The translations under genes were made by a program, and so were the position numbers. Positions 9,550 through 15,550 of a DNA stretch of 15,686 bases are shown one piece after another. The stretch's first letter is position 1, and every line of letters starts with the position of its first letter. Source of the DNA: Lachnospiraceae bacterium UBA7012 (GTDB lineage Bacteria > Bacillota > Clostridia > Lachnospirales > Lachnospiraceae); the NCBI GenBank assembly GCA_002449595.1, contig DJXE01000060.1:12496-28181 (forward strand), written 5' to 3'. The notes beneath the pieces are model-generated. The model saw nothing but the letters and a program-made list of their open reading frames with translations. It did no database searches and was not told where the DNA came from.

Positions 9550-9677
9550 GTTGACTAATTCCTCCTGTTTCGTTTCTTATTCTCAGCTGCACTAAGCAGC
9601 GGTTTTGCCGCAAATAGCATTTCCGTTCGGCCTGTGCTGTACTGGGCATCACTTCACCGCAGACAGCGTTTCCCGCC

Positions 9678-10436
9678 TCAGCGCAGGATCAGCCCGACCG
9701 GGCAGTGGTCCGACCCGTAGACGTCCGCGTAGATGACGGCGTCCTCCAGCCGGTCCTCGAGCGCCTTCGACACCATAAAGTAGTCGATGCGCCACCCTGC
9801 GTTGTTCTCTCTCGCGTGGAACCGGTAGGACCACCACGAGTAAGCCTGTTCCTTGTCCGGGTAGAAGTACCGGAACGTATCCACGAGCCCGTGCCCAAGC
9901 GCCGCCTCGAACTTCCCGCGCTCCTCGTCCGTGAAACCGGCGTGGCCGCGGTTCGACTTCGGGTTCTTCAGGTCGATCTCCCTGTGCGCGACGTTCAGGT
10001 CGCCGCAGTAGATGACAGGCTTCGTCTCCTCGAGCTTCCCGACATACGCAAGAAAAGCATCTTCCCACGTCATGCGGTAGTCCAGCCTCGAGAGATCCTC
10101 CTTGGCGTTCGGCACATAGACCGTGATCAGATAGTAGTCCGGGTAGGAAAGCGTGATGACCCGCCCCTCATGGTCGTGCTCCTCGATCCCGAGTCCGTAC
10201 GTCACCTCGAGCGGCTCTTCCTTCGTAAAGACCGCGGTGCCGGAATAGCCCTTTTTCTCAGCATAATTCCAGTACTGATGGTAGCCGGGCAGATCCAGGT
10301 CGAGCTGTCCCTCGGAGAGCTTCGTCTCCTGCAGGCAGAGCACGTCCGGCTCCTCCTTCGCGACGAACTCGAGGAAACACTCCTTCTTTATGCAGGCGCG
10401 CAGGCCGTTCACATTCCATGAGATCAGCTTCTTCAT
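9678..10436 (-). CDS. exoA: Exodeoxyribonuclease III / AP endonuclease
   Basis: This 252-residue DNA repair enzyme cleaves at abasic sites and degrades 3' ends of duplex DNA. All active-site blocks of the ExoIII/APE1 family are visible: SWNVNGLR (6-13), LQETK with the metal-binding Glu at 37, VYVPN (106-110), GDLNV with Asp 146 and Asn 148, WRIDY (216-220) and the catalytic pair in GSDHCPV (Asp 243, His 244). The length is that of the short bacterial form, with no extra domain. The start is fixed by the family's '[14 protein letters not shown]' beginning; its ribosome site is weak (AAGAAAG). It is divergent from the NYN-LOTUS gene, with which it seems to share an overlapping promoter region, and is followed on the same strand by mrp. 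Confidence 0.96.
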   Translation of the reverse strand: MKKLISWNVNGLRACIKKECFLEFVAKEEPDVLCLQETKLSEGQLDLDLPGYHQYWNYAEKKGYSGTAVFTKEEPLEVTYGLGIEEHDHEGRVITLSYPDYYLITVYVPNAKEDLSRLDYRMTWEDAFLAYVGKLEETKPVIYCGDLNVAHREIDLKNPKSNRGHAGFTDEERGKFEAALGHGLVDTFRYFYPDKEQAYSWWSYRFHARENNAGWRIDYFMVSKALEDRLEDAVIYADVYGSDHCPVGLILR

Positions 10437-10451
10437 TTGTATAACTTTCTT

Positions 10452-10479
10452 TTGCCATCTTCCCCGGATACGCTATACT
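10452..10479 (+). promoter_or_regulatory. Candidate promoter of the NYN-LOTUS gene
   Basis: TTGCCA at 10452-10457 and TATACT at 10474-10479 are separated by 16 bases, and each matches the housekeeping sigma consensus at five of six positions. Transcription would start near 10486, giving a leader of about 215 bases before the NYN gene. The -10 element overlaps that of the opposing exoA promoter. Confidence 0.5.
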
Positions 10480-10500
10480 ATTTAGAGAAGCGGCTGTCTA
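10472..10500 (-). promoter_or_regulatory. Candidate promoter of exoA, overlapping the divergent promoter
   Basis: Read on the minus strand, TAGACA (10495-10500) is followed after 17 bases by TATAGC (10472-10477). They match the consensus hexamers at five and four positions. Its -10 shares bases 10474-10477 with the plus-strand promoter, so polymerase could not occupy both at once. Confidence 0.4.
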
Positions 10501-10535
10501 TTATTTTACCATAATACCGCCGTGATATCGCATTG

Positions 10536-10645
10536 TCCGTCCGAAAGTGCAGGCGCGTAAGGCGCATACCGACGGAGGTCAAAAGCATGACTGAAAGGCC
10601 CTGAATATCAGGGAATCCGTGCGGCCACGAAGCCTCCGGAATCGG
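10536..10645 (+). promoter_or_regulatory. Structured leader of the NYN-LOTUS gene with alternative pairings
   Basis: TCCGTC (10536-10541) can pair with GACGGA (10571-10576). In competition, CCGA plus CGGAGG (10569-10578) can pair with CCTCCG (10633-10638) and TCGG (10642-10645). The two states share bases 10571-10576 and exclude each other. Between them is a hairpin CCCTGA-ATA-TCAGGG (10599-10613). Either long pairing would hide the GGAGG ribosome site of the short reading frame at 10587. I could not match it to a riboswitch class I know. The pairings are seen by eye; folding energies were not computed. Confidence 0.4.
10587..10604 (+). CDS. Candidate five-residue leader minigene (MTERP)
   Basis: An ATG lies eight bases after a strong GGAGG (10574-10578) and opens a frame of only five codons, Met-Thr-Glu-Arg-Pro, ending in TGA inside the 10599-10613 hairpin. 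The ribosome site is better than that of the NYN gene itself. A ribosome on this minigene would disrupt both the hairpin and the long pairing of the leader, so it may act as a translation-linked control element. It could equally be a chance match, as GGAGG plus ATG is not rare. Confidence 0.35.
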   Translation: MTERP

Positions 10646-10702
10646 GCGAATCACATCGAATGGCTCAGCTGCAGCAAACTTAAGATAAGGAATCAGAAAT
10701 AT

Positions 10703-11755
10703 ATGGATGATATCAACATTGCTCTTCTTATTGACTCCGACAACGTCAGTGCCAAGTACATTCCGAGCATCCTGAGTGAGCTCTCGAAGTACGGCAAGAT
10801 CACGGTGCGTCGCATGTACGGCGACTGGTCGCAGGACCGTCTCCACTCGTGGCTCACGCGCGCGTCGCGCTACTCGCTGACCCCGGTCATGCAGCCGAAC
10901 AACACCCCCGGCAAGAACGCGTCCGACATCGGCCTGATCATTGACGCCATGGACATCCTCTACACCGGCGATGTACAGGGCTTCTGCATCGCCTCCAGCG
11001 ACGGCGACTTCAACAAGCTCGCAACGCGCCTGAGAGAGGCCGGCAAGGTCGTGATCGGAATGGGAGAAAAAAAGACGCCGGAATCCTTCCGCGTCTCCTG
11101 CGAGCGTTTTATTTTCCTGGATGTCATTGACGACAGCGACGACGATGCCGTCAGCTCAGGCAACGGCAAGTCCAAAAATGGGAGAAAGAAGAACGAGAAG
11201 GCGGACGCCAAGGCCGACAAGTCAGCCTCCAGAAAGAAAAAGGGCGGCGCGGCAGCCGCGCCTGCTCCGGCTACTGTCGATACGGATACGGACGACGGCG
11301 AAGGCCCTCTGTTCACAGACCACGCGACGATCGAGGAAGCCATCGTCAAGATGATCACCGACAATACCGCGGACGGCAAGGAGACCGGCCTCGGCGAGAT
11401 CGGCTCCCGCCTCGTCAAGATCTTCCCCGACTTCGATATCCGCAACTACCACTACAGCAAGCTCTCCGAGTTCCTGAGCGACTTCCAGTCCCTGTCCGTC
11501 ACGAACCGCGACAACGCGGTCTGGGTCACCTTAAAGAGCAGCCCTGACAGCGAGATCGAGACGCAGATCCACCGCATCTTCGAGCGCCACGGCGAGCGCG
11601 AGATCAACATCGACGCCCTGCACGCGGAGCTGCAGGACATGAACCCGAACCTGAGCGCCACGATCCGCAAGAGCGGCGTGACGAGATTTAACGTCTACTT
11701 AAACCGGATGATCCACTCCGTAGAGGTCAACGGCAAAACCGTGACGCTTCTATGA
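10703..11755 (+). CDS. NYN-domain (LabA/DUF88-like) nuclease with C-terminal OST-HTH/LOTUS domain
   Basis: This 350-residue protein likely acts on RNA. Residues 1-140 are a PIN-like NYN domain: 'NIALLIDSDN' with Asp 11, 'SDIGLIIDAMD' with Asp 76 and Asp 81, and 'ASSDGDF' with Asp 100 and Asp 102 give the acidic metal-binding set. Residues about 144-205 are a charged linker rich in Lys, Ala, Asp and Gly. Residues about 206-278 ('TIEEAIVKMI', 'YSKLSEFL', 'VWVTL') match the OST-HTH/LOTUS winged helix, an RNA-binding fold. Residues 282-350 look like a second winged-helix unit. I start it at the ATG at 10703, with AAGGAA ten bases upstream and the NYN fold beginning at once. A GTG at 10619 would add a basic, non-domain extension. 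Targets are unknown. It stands alone, divergent from exoA. Confidence 0.87.
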   Translation: MDDINIALLIDSDNVSAKYIPSILSELSKYGKITVRRMYGDWSQDRLHSWLTRASRYSLTPVMQPNNTPGKNASDIGLIIDAMDILYTGDVQGFCIASSDGDFNKLATRLREAGKVVIGMGEKKTPESFRVSCERFIFLDVIDDSDDDAVSSGNGKSKNGRKKNEKADAKADKSASRKKKGGAAAAPAPATVDTDTDDGEGPLFTDHATIEEAIVKMITDNTADGKETGLGEIGSRLVKIFPDFDIRNYHYSKLSEFLSDFQSLSVTNRDNAVWVTLKSSPDSEIETQIHRIFERHGEREINIDALHAELQDMNPNLSATIRKSGVTRFNVYLNRMIHSVEVNGKTVTLL

Positions 11756-11804
11756 CAAGCCCCTCCTGCACGTGATCCGCGGGATCTCCGCATCTGAACA
11801 TTCC

Positions 11805-11867
11805 GGCAGGCGCCCGGCCTGGCAGATCGTCTCTTAAAATGATAATTCAATAACGCAGGCGCCTGTC
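11805..11867. repeat. Inverted repeat between convergent gene ends
   Basis: GGCAGGCGCC at 11805-11814 can pair with GGCGCCTGTC at 11858-11867: ten pairs including one G-T, enclosing 43 bases. The second arm also contains the self-complementary CAGGCGCCTG. It fills the 114-base space between the stops of the NYN-LOTUS gene and the long coiled-coil gene. It may serve as a bidirectional transcription end, but no clear T-tract follows either way. Confidence 0.35.
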
Positions 11868-11869
11868 GG

Positions 11870-14107
11870 TCACGAGATCCGGCCGAGCGCCACTGTGATG
11901 ACAGCGACAGCCCCGTTTCCGCCCTGTGCGGAGGCGGGGTCTTTTCTGTCCTGGATGCGGATGCCGCCGCCCATCATGCCGAGCATCTCCCGGCAGCGCG
12001 TCATGCCGTTGTTCGCGAAGTCGGCCGCCTGCCGGATCCCGCCGAGCGGGTCGTTCACGGTGAAGTAAAGGTATACTCTTTCCCGGACCGGCCTGTCGGC
12101 GCGGCAGCTGAGCGTCAGCCCCGGCTGCTCGCGGATCTCCCCGCTGTCCGTGCCCGCGGCCTGCGGGCTCGCCGCGTCCATTGCGGCGGTGTATTCAAGG
12201 ATGCTCAGCAGCACATACTGCAGCATCGCCTTGTCGCCGGAGTAGAGTTTGTCGGCGTCCGTCTCGTCATAGCGGAACGAGAGCTTCCGCTGCCTGCAGT
12301 ACTCCCGCATCATGCGCGCGACTGTGTCCATGCAGTCGCCGAACCGGAACGGCTCCGCGGACGGGGACCTCCCGCCGATGAGAAGCCGCGCCTCACCGAT
12401 CATGTCTCTCATGAGCTGCGCGCTGCCCTTGATGTCCATCGCGCGCTCCAGGCGCCGCAGTGCCTTCTCGGATTCCGCGCTGCTCTCCGCGCGCGACGTC
12501 CTCGAGATCCGCATCACGCTGTCCTGCTCTTTGCGCTGTTCCTGCAGGGCCGTCATTTCTTCCTGTCTGTTCAGGAGCTCCCGCTGCAGCGCGGCGATCT
12601 GGTCGTAGGCGACCTCCTCAGCCTGCGCGCGCTTCAAGATCTCCTTCTCATATTCCCCGCTCTTTGCGCGGACAGCGCTGATCTCCTTCGCGAGCTCCAT
12701 CTCGCGCTTTCTCGCGTTCTGTAACCCCTGCTCATAGACAGCGCTGATGTCGGCTTTAATCTTTTTCTCCCGTTCGCGAAGCGTCTCCTCGGCCTGCGCC
12801 TTCGCCGCCTCCGCGGTCTCCTGCGCCGCCTTCTCCGCGGCCTGCACGCGCGCTTCCGCTTCATTCCTGGCGTTCTCGGCCTGCGCGTCCGCCAGCGCCC
12901 GCGCTGACTCTACCTGCGCATCCGCGAGCTTCTTCGCCGACTCGATCTGCGCCTCGCTGTCCGCCTTTGTCTCCTCCAGCTCCTTCTGAAGACGCGCGAT
13001 CGCCGCCTTGTGCTCCTCGTCCCGCGAGTCCATCTCTCGGCGATACGCCCCCTCCGCGAGCCAGAGCTTGCTCTTGTAAGCGCCCTCCGTGTCCGAGATC
13101 TCCTTCTCGTACCGGATCCGCTGCAGGCGATACTTCTCGTCGAATTCCTCCTGCATCGCGCGCATTCTCTCCTCGCTCTCCTTCTGCTGGGAGCGGATCT
13201 GTTCCTCATAGGAAGTCTTCACGCGGTCCGCGCTGTCGTCGGCGTCGGTGCGCACCTTCTTCCATTCCTGCTCAAGATTCTTGTATTCCCCTGCGATCTG
13301 CACGGACTGCTTCTGCAGGGTGCGGTTCATCTGCTCAAGGTTCGTGATCTTCTTCTGCAGCGATGCCGTATCCTGGAAAAGCATGTAAAACACGCCTCCC
13401 CGCTCTCCCCCGCTGATGTGGGAGCCGCTAAGCCTATGCGGGAAGGTCTTGCCCTTCTCCGTCCGGATCGTCACGTCGATGTGAAAGTCCTTTTTCCCGC
13501 CTTTGACGGCTTCGGTCATCGCCTCCCGGATCTTCTTCTGTTCGTCATACGAGAGCATAAACAGCGGATTGTTGCGCGCGCGGTCGTCGACGTCCTTCGC
13601 GGTCATGCTCATCTTCTTCGCGAAATAGTGGTTGCAGTAGAGCGACCTGTCCACGCCGCCCCGCATGCGCTGCACGATCAGCAGGCCGCAGTCCAGCTTG
13701 CCCGCAAACGCGCCCATCTGTGTGAGCCCGATCTCTTCCTCCCGGTCCGAGATATGCAGGAAATTGATCTCCTGCGAGACCGCGGAGCGCCTCACGGAGA
13801 AGGACACGCGCAGATACTGGCCCTTGCTCTCATCCTTCGGGATGACGTTGATCTCATAGGCGACGCTGACGGTCTCCTCCGAGCACGGCGGGGACTTGAT
13901 CGACATGATGTCCACGTTGGAGGGTTTCATCTTCTCCGTGCTCTTCTTGAGATACTCCAGGATCTCTTTGCTCGTCCGGAAGTGGCTGACCTCGTCCGGG
14001 GCGATCCACACGATATCGTCCGCGAGGTAGGTCAGGCAGGCCTCCGCGTCCTGCTTATGGTAGTAATTCTCCAGAAAGTCTTTTCCGAAATCGATTGCTG
14101 TCTGCAT
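11870..14107 (-). CDS. NTF2/SnoaL-like + PAS-like + long coiled coil + degenerate histidine-kinase-like protein
   Basis: The protein has 745 residues. Residues 1-122 fit an NTF2/SnoaL-like sensory fold ('FLENYYHKQDAEACLTYLADDIVWIAP'-type start). Residues about 130-250 resemble a PAS domain ('GLLIVQ', 'NNPLFMLSYDE', 'GVFYMLFQDT'). Residues about 250-550 are an almost unbroken charged coiled coil with an 11-residue Ala-rich repeat. Residues about 550-745 follow the layout of a histidine-kinase core but are degraded: the N-box Asn is Glu 638, the G1 box reads 'VNDPLGGI' (684-691) and a G2-like 'MMGGGIRIQ' is at 711-719. No His occurs after residue 366, so no phospho-acceptor exists. I chose the ATG at 14105-14107, with AGAAGG five bases upstream; an ATG at 14159-14161 adds 18 basic residues. 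No membrane helix is seen. It may be a cytoplasmic pseudo-kinase or scaffold. Confidence 0.75.
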   Translation of the reverse strand: MQTAIDFGKDFLENYYHKQDAEACLTYLADDIVWIAPDEVSHFRTSKEILEYLKKSTEKMKPSNVDIMSIKSPPCSEETVSVAYEINVIPKDESKGQYLRVSFSVRRSAVSQEINFLHISDREEEIGLTQMGAFAGKLDCGLLIVQRMRGGVDRSLYCNHYFAKKMSMTAKDVDDRARNNPLFMLSYDEQKKIREAMTEAVKGGKKDFHIDVTIRTEKGKTFPHRLSGSHISGGERGGVFYMLFQDTASLQKKITNLEQMNRTLQKQSVQIAGEYKNLEQEWKKVRTDADDSADRVKTSYEEQIRSQQKESEERMRAMQEEFDEKYRLQRIRYEKEISDTEGAYKSKLWLAEGAYRREMDSRDEEHKAAIARLQKELEETKADSEAQIESAKKLADAQVESARALADAQAENARNEAEARVQAAEKAAQETAEAAKAQAEETLREREKKIKADISAVYEQGLQNARKREMELAKEISAVRAKSGEYEKEILKRAQAEEVAYDQIAALQRELLNRQEEMTALQEQRKEQDSVMRISRTSRAESSAESEKALRRLERAMDIKGSAQLMRDMIGEARLLIGGRSPSAEPFRFGDCMDTVARMMREYCRQRKLSFRYDETDADKLYSGDKAMLQYVLLSILEYTAAMDAASPQAAGTDSGEIREQPGLTLSCRADRPVRERVYLYFTVNDPLGGIRQAADFANNGMTRCREMLGMMGGGIRIQDRKDPASAQGGNGAVAVITVALGRIS
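12881..12979 (-). repeat. 33-base tandem repeat inside the coiled coil
   Basis: CTGCGC recurs at 12881, 12914 and 12947, marking units of exactly 33 bases that encode an 11-residue (hendecad) Ala-rich coiled-coil unit such as 'LADAQVESARA' then 'LADAQAENARN'. Unit copies differ at several positions, mostly keeping the coil pattern. Confidence 0.6.
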
Positions 14108-14175
14108 GTCAGCCTTCTCTTTTTTGTGCCTGTTCCGCGCCTTTGGACGGACTCCTATCATCGTAACTCTTCTTC

Positions 14176-14200
14176 AGAATAATCCGTTTCTTCTTATTCT
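14176..14200. promoter_or_regulatory. Inverted repeat upstream of the coiled-coil gene, candidate operator
   Basis: AGAATAA (14176-14182) is repeated inverted as TTATTCT (14194-14200) with an 11-base spacer, so the half-sites are about 18 bases apart. One arm overlaps a minus-strand TAGAAT (14196-14201), a five-of-six match to a -10 element, though no good -35 is seen. The position suggests a repressor site or simply an A/T-rich promoter. Confidence 0.35.
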
Positions 14201-14235
14201 ACAACTTTCAGGTCTTTCCGGACCTTTCAATTGGT

Positions 14236-14287
14236 CATCATGCCGCATTTCCATGGTCTTTTTGCCATCATACCCCATTTCCCCGGT
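14236..14287. repeat. Imperfect 22-base direct repeat, period 30
   Basis: Two copies (14236-14257 and 14266-14287) agree at 18 of 22 positions, both starting CATCAT and ending in GGT. They lie in the gap between the coiled-coil gene and the XRE gene, and short inverted ends ATTGG (14230-14234) and CCAAT (14291-14295) flank the pair. The whole gap from 14162 to 14472 has lower GC than its surroundings. Besides this repeat it holds the inverted repeat at 14176-14200, a small hairpin AGGTC/GACCT (14210-14225) and the XRE promoter region; I see no gene that I can support. Confidence 0.6.
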
Positions 14288-14406
14288 TTTCCAATAAGCG
14301 ACGTGCGCCTTTCCTGTTTGTCAACATAAAAAGCCTTTCGCGATCCTTCCAGCAATGCGCTCGCCCCATTTTTAGTGCAATTACCGATAAAAGGATATAT
14401 TACCAG

Positions 14407-14459
14407 TCGGCATTCCGTATACTTTGCGCGAAGAACCTCTTTACTATCGGCATTATCGG
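14407..14459 (+). promoter_or_regulatory. Promoter and candidate operator repeats of the XRE gene
   Basis: TATACT (14418-14423) is a five-of-six -10 match that puts the transcript start near 14430; no -35 consensus is visible. TCGGCATT occurs at 14407-14414, just upstream of the -10, and again at 14447-14454, downstream of the start. TATCGG is at 14445-14450 and 14454-14459, with its complement CCGATA at 14384-14389. Repeats bracketing the -10 are the arrangement expected of an autorepressor. Confidence 0.4.
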
Positions 14460-14472
14460 AAAGGGGCCTCCC

Positions 14473-14697
14473 ATGACTTGGTATGAAAGGCTGCATTCAC
14501 TCCGGATCGACCACGACCTCACCGAAGCGCAGGTTGGCGCCATAATCGGCATTGCCCAGAGCAGCTACAGCGACTACGAGACCGGGAAAAGTGTGATCTC
14601 GTACGACCGCCTGATCTCCCTCGCGCAGTTCTATGACGTCAGCATGGACTACATCTCCGGCGCCAGCGATATCCGCAAGCCGTTCGAGACGCTCTGA
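14473..14697 (+). CDS. Small XRE-family helix-turn-helix transcriptional regulator
   Basis: The protein has 74 residues and consists almost entirely of one Cro/C1-type helix-turn-helix (about residues 5-62). Helix 2-turn-helix 3 corresponds to 'LTEAQVGAIIGIAQSSYSDYETG', and the later 'DRLISLAQFYDVSMDYISG' is the usual closing segment of this family. It is at the minimal size of such regulators, with no dimerisation or peptidase domain. AAAGGGG lies six bases before the ATG. It probably binds DNA as a dimer and may repress its own promoter, where TCGGCATT repeats are found. It is divergent from the long coiled-coil gene and converges on the RhuM-like gene, leaving 15 bases between the stops. 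Small XRE proteins of this type are frequent in mobile or defence-related regions. Confidence 0.92.
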   Translation: MTWYERLHSLRIDHDLTEAQVGAIIGIAQSSYSDYETGKSVISYDRLISLAQFYDVSMDYISGASDIRKPFETL

Positions 14698-14712
14698 CGG
14701 GATATGGCTGTC

Positions 14713-15351
14713 TCAGCTGTCGATCTTCCGCAGCATCTCCGCGAGGTGCGGTGCTGTCTCCCTGTCTGCGCACAGAAGCAGGTATCTCCGCAGAACGTCA
14801 GCTGCTCTCGCCGTCTCCCGTTCCGGGAACTTCCCGTCAAGCAAAGGACGCAGATATTGCCTGAGGCCGCTGTCCTTCGGGCTGTAGTCGGCCGCCATCG
14901 TGAGATAGGCAGCGATGCGCGGCACGCCTGTGTCTGTGTCATCCAGCTCCAGCACTCTCTCCCGGAGCCGGTCGTAATATCCCTCCCGAAGCACACTATG
15001 TCTCTTCAGGCGCGGAATGTCCGCCGCCTCTCCGTTCACCGCAAACTCGTTCATGGTCGAAGAGACCCAACGCAGGAAGGCCGCCGCCTTCCCGGAACGC
15101 CTCTCAAACCGGCAGGCAGCGCGGATCATCGTGTTCATCCCGCCGTACATGCCGTCCCGCGCTGTGCGGTATTCCTTCTGTACTTCTTCCGCTTCTTCGC
15201 TGGAAATGCCCAGAATCTGTGCGATCGCCGGCACCGGAAACAAGAGCCCGCCTTCCCTGAGAAGGATGCGCGCCTGTGCCTGGCCATCAGGGCAGAGGAT
15301 CAGCCAGCCGCGCTCATCCGCCGCGACTGAGATCCAGACTTCTTTTTTCAT
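14713..15351 (-). CDS. Divergent RhuM-like protein (virulence RhuM / phage-type DNA-binding family)
   Basis: The protein has 212 residues from the ATG at 15349-15351, with AGGTG close upstream; an earlier in-frame ATG at 15504 would add 51 basic residues that look non-coding and run through the promoter. The layout follows the RhuM family: a short strand region ('LREGGLLFPVPAIAQILGIS', 31-50) standing for the N-terminal helix-turn-helix part, 'MIRAACRFERRSGKAAAFLRW' (75-95) for the usual 'IIxxGYRxxSxxxxxFRxWA', 'NEFAVNGEAADIPRL' (101-115) for 'xEYxxxGFxxDxxRL', and 'AAYLTMAADYSPKDSG' (147-162) for the 'IYxxSxDYDP' block. Several normally conserved residues are replaced, so this is a remote match made from memory. 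The molecular role of the family is not settled; its members occur in pathogenicity islands and beside Fic or toxin-antitoxin genes. Confidence 0.55.
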   Translation of the reverse strand: MKKEVWISVAADERGWLILCPDGQAQARILLREGGLLFPVPAIAQILGISSEEAEEVQKEYRTARDGMYGGMNTMIRAACRFERRSGKAAAFLRWVSSTMNEFAVNGEAADIPRLKRHSVLREGYYDRLRERVLELDDTDTGVPRIAAYLTMAADYSPKDSGLRQYLRPLLDGKFPERETARAADVLRRYLLLCADRETAPHLAEMLRKIDS

Positions 15352-15400
15352 AAACACCTGTCCTTCTTCTCTCCGGACAAGCCGAACATGTGTTTGCTTT

Positions 15401-15429
15401 ATTATATGCCGCGGGTCCCGGAAACGCAA
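15401..15429 (-). promoter_or_regulatory. Probable promoter of the RhuM-like gene
   Basis: On the minus strand TTGCGT (15424-15429) is followed after 17 bases by a perfect TATAAT (15401-15406). Transcription would start near 15394, about 43 bases before the chosen ATG. This supports the shorter protein start at 15351, because the longer frame from 15504 would run through the promoter. Confidence 0.55.
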
Positions 15430-15501
15430 GCGGGAATGATTGGAATTCCGCGGGATCCGCTGATTCACCGTGCCCGCCGCCTGCCATGGTCCACGCCTCG
15501 C

Positions 15502-15523
15502 CATTCTATGCTAAAATAGAATG
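15502..15523 (+). promoter_or_regulatory. Extended -10 promoter overlapped by an inverted repeat
   Basis: CATTCTAT (15502-15509) and ATAGAATG (15516-15523) form a perfect 8-base inverted repeat around a 6-base centre. The -10 TAAAAT (15512-15517) with a TG one base upstream (extended -10) lies inside it, so a bound dimer would block polymerase. No -35 consensus is seen. Transcription would start near 15524 and serve the gene at 15551. Confidence 0.5.
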
Positions 15524-15550
15524 AATATAAGACGAAGGATAAGTGAACGC

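Noticed and set aside
9586..9611. Two overlapping hairpins between exoA and mrp as a terminator or attenuator
   Set aside because: Stems are only 4-5 pairs and no T-tract follows on the transcribed strand.
10536..10645. Assignment of the leader to a known riboswitch such as c-di-GMP-I, cobalamin or ZTP
   Set aside because: Short stretches look similar (for example GAAGCCTCCGG), but the required conserved cores of those classes are missing.
10619..10702. GTG start giving the NYN protein a 28-residue extension
   Set aside because: The extension is basic and outside the NYN fold, its ribosome site is too close, and it would overlap the structured leader.
12780..12980. CRISPR-like or intergenic tandem repeat
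   Set aside because: The repeats are in frame, have no unique spacers and encode a regular coiled coil.
13010..14182. A 390-codon plus-strand open frame opposite the coiled-coil gene
   Set aside because: Its Leu/Arg/Val/His-rich composition mirrors the coiled-coil codons on the other strand; no domain is seen.
14227..14496. An 89-codon minus-strand frame across the repeat and XRE start
   Set aside because: It overlaps the XRE promoter and start, its repeated 'GMM' peptide only reflects the 30-base DNA repeat, and no ribosome site precedes it.
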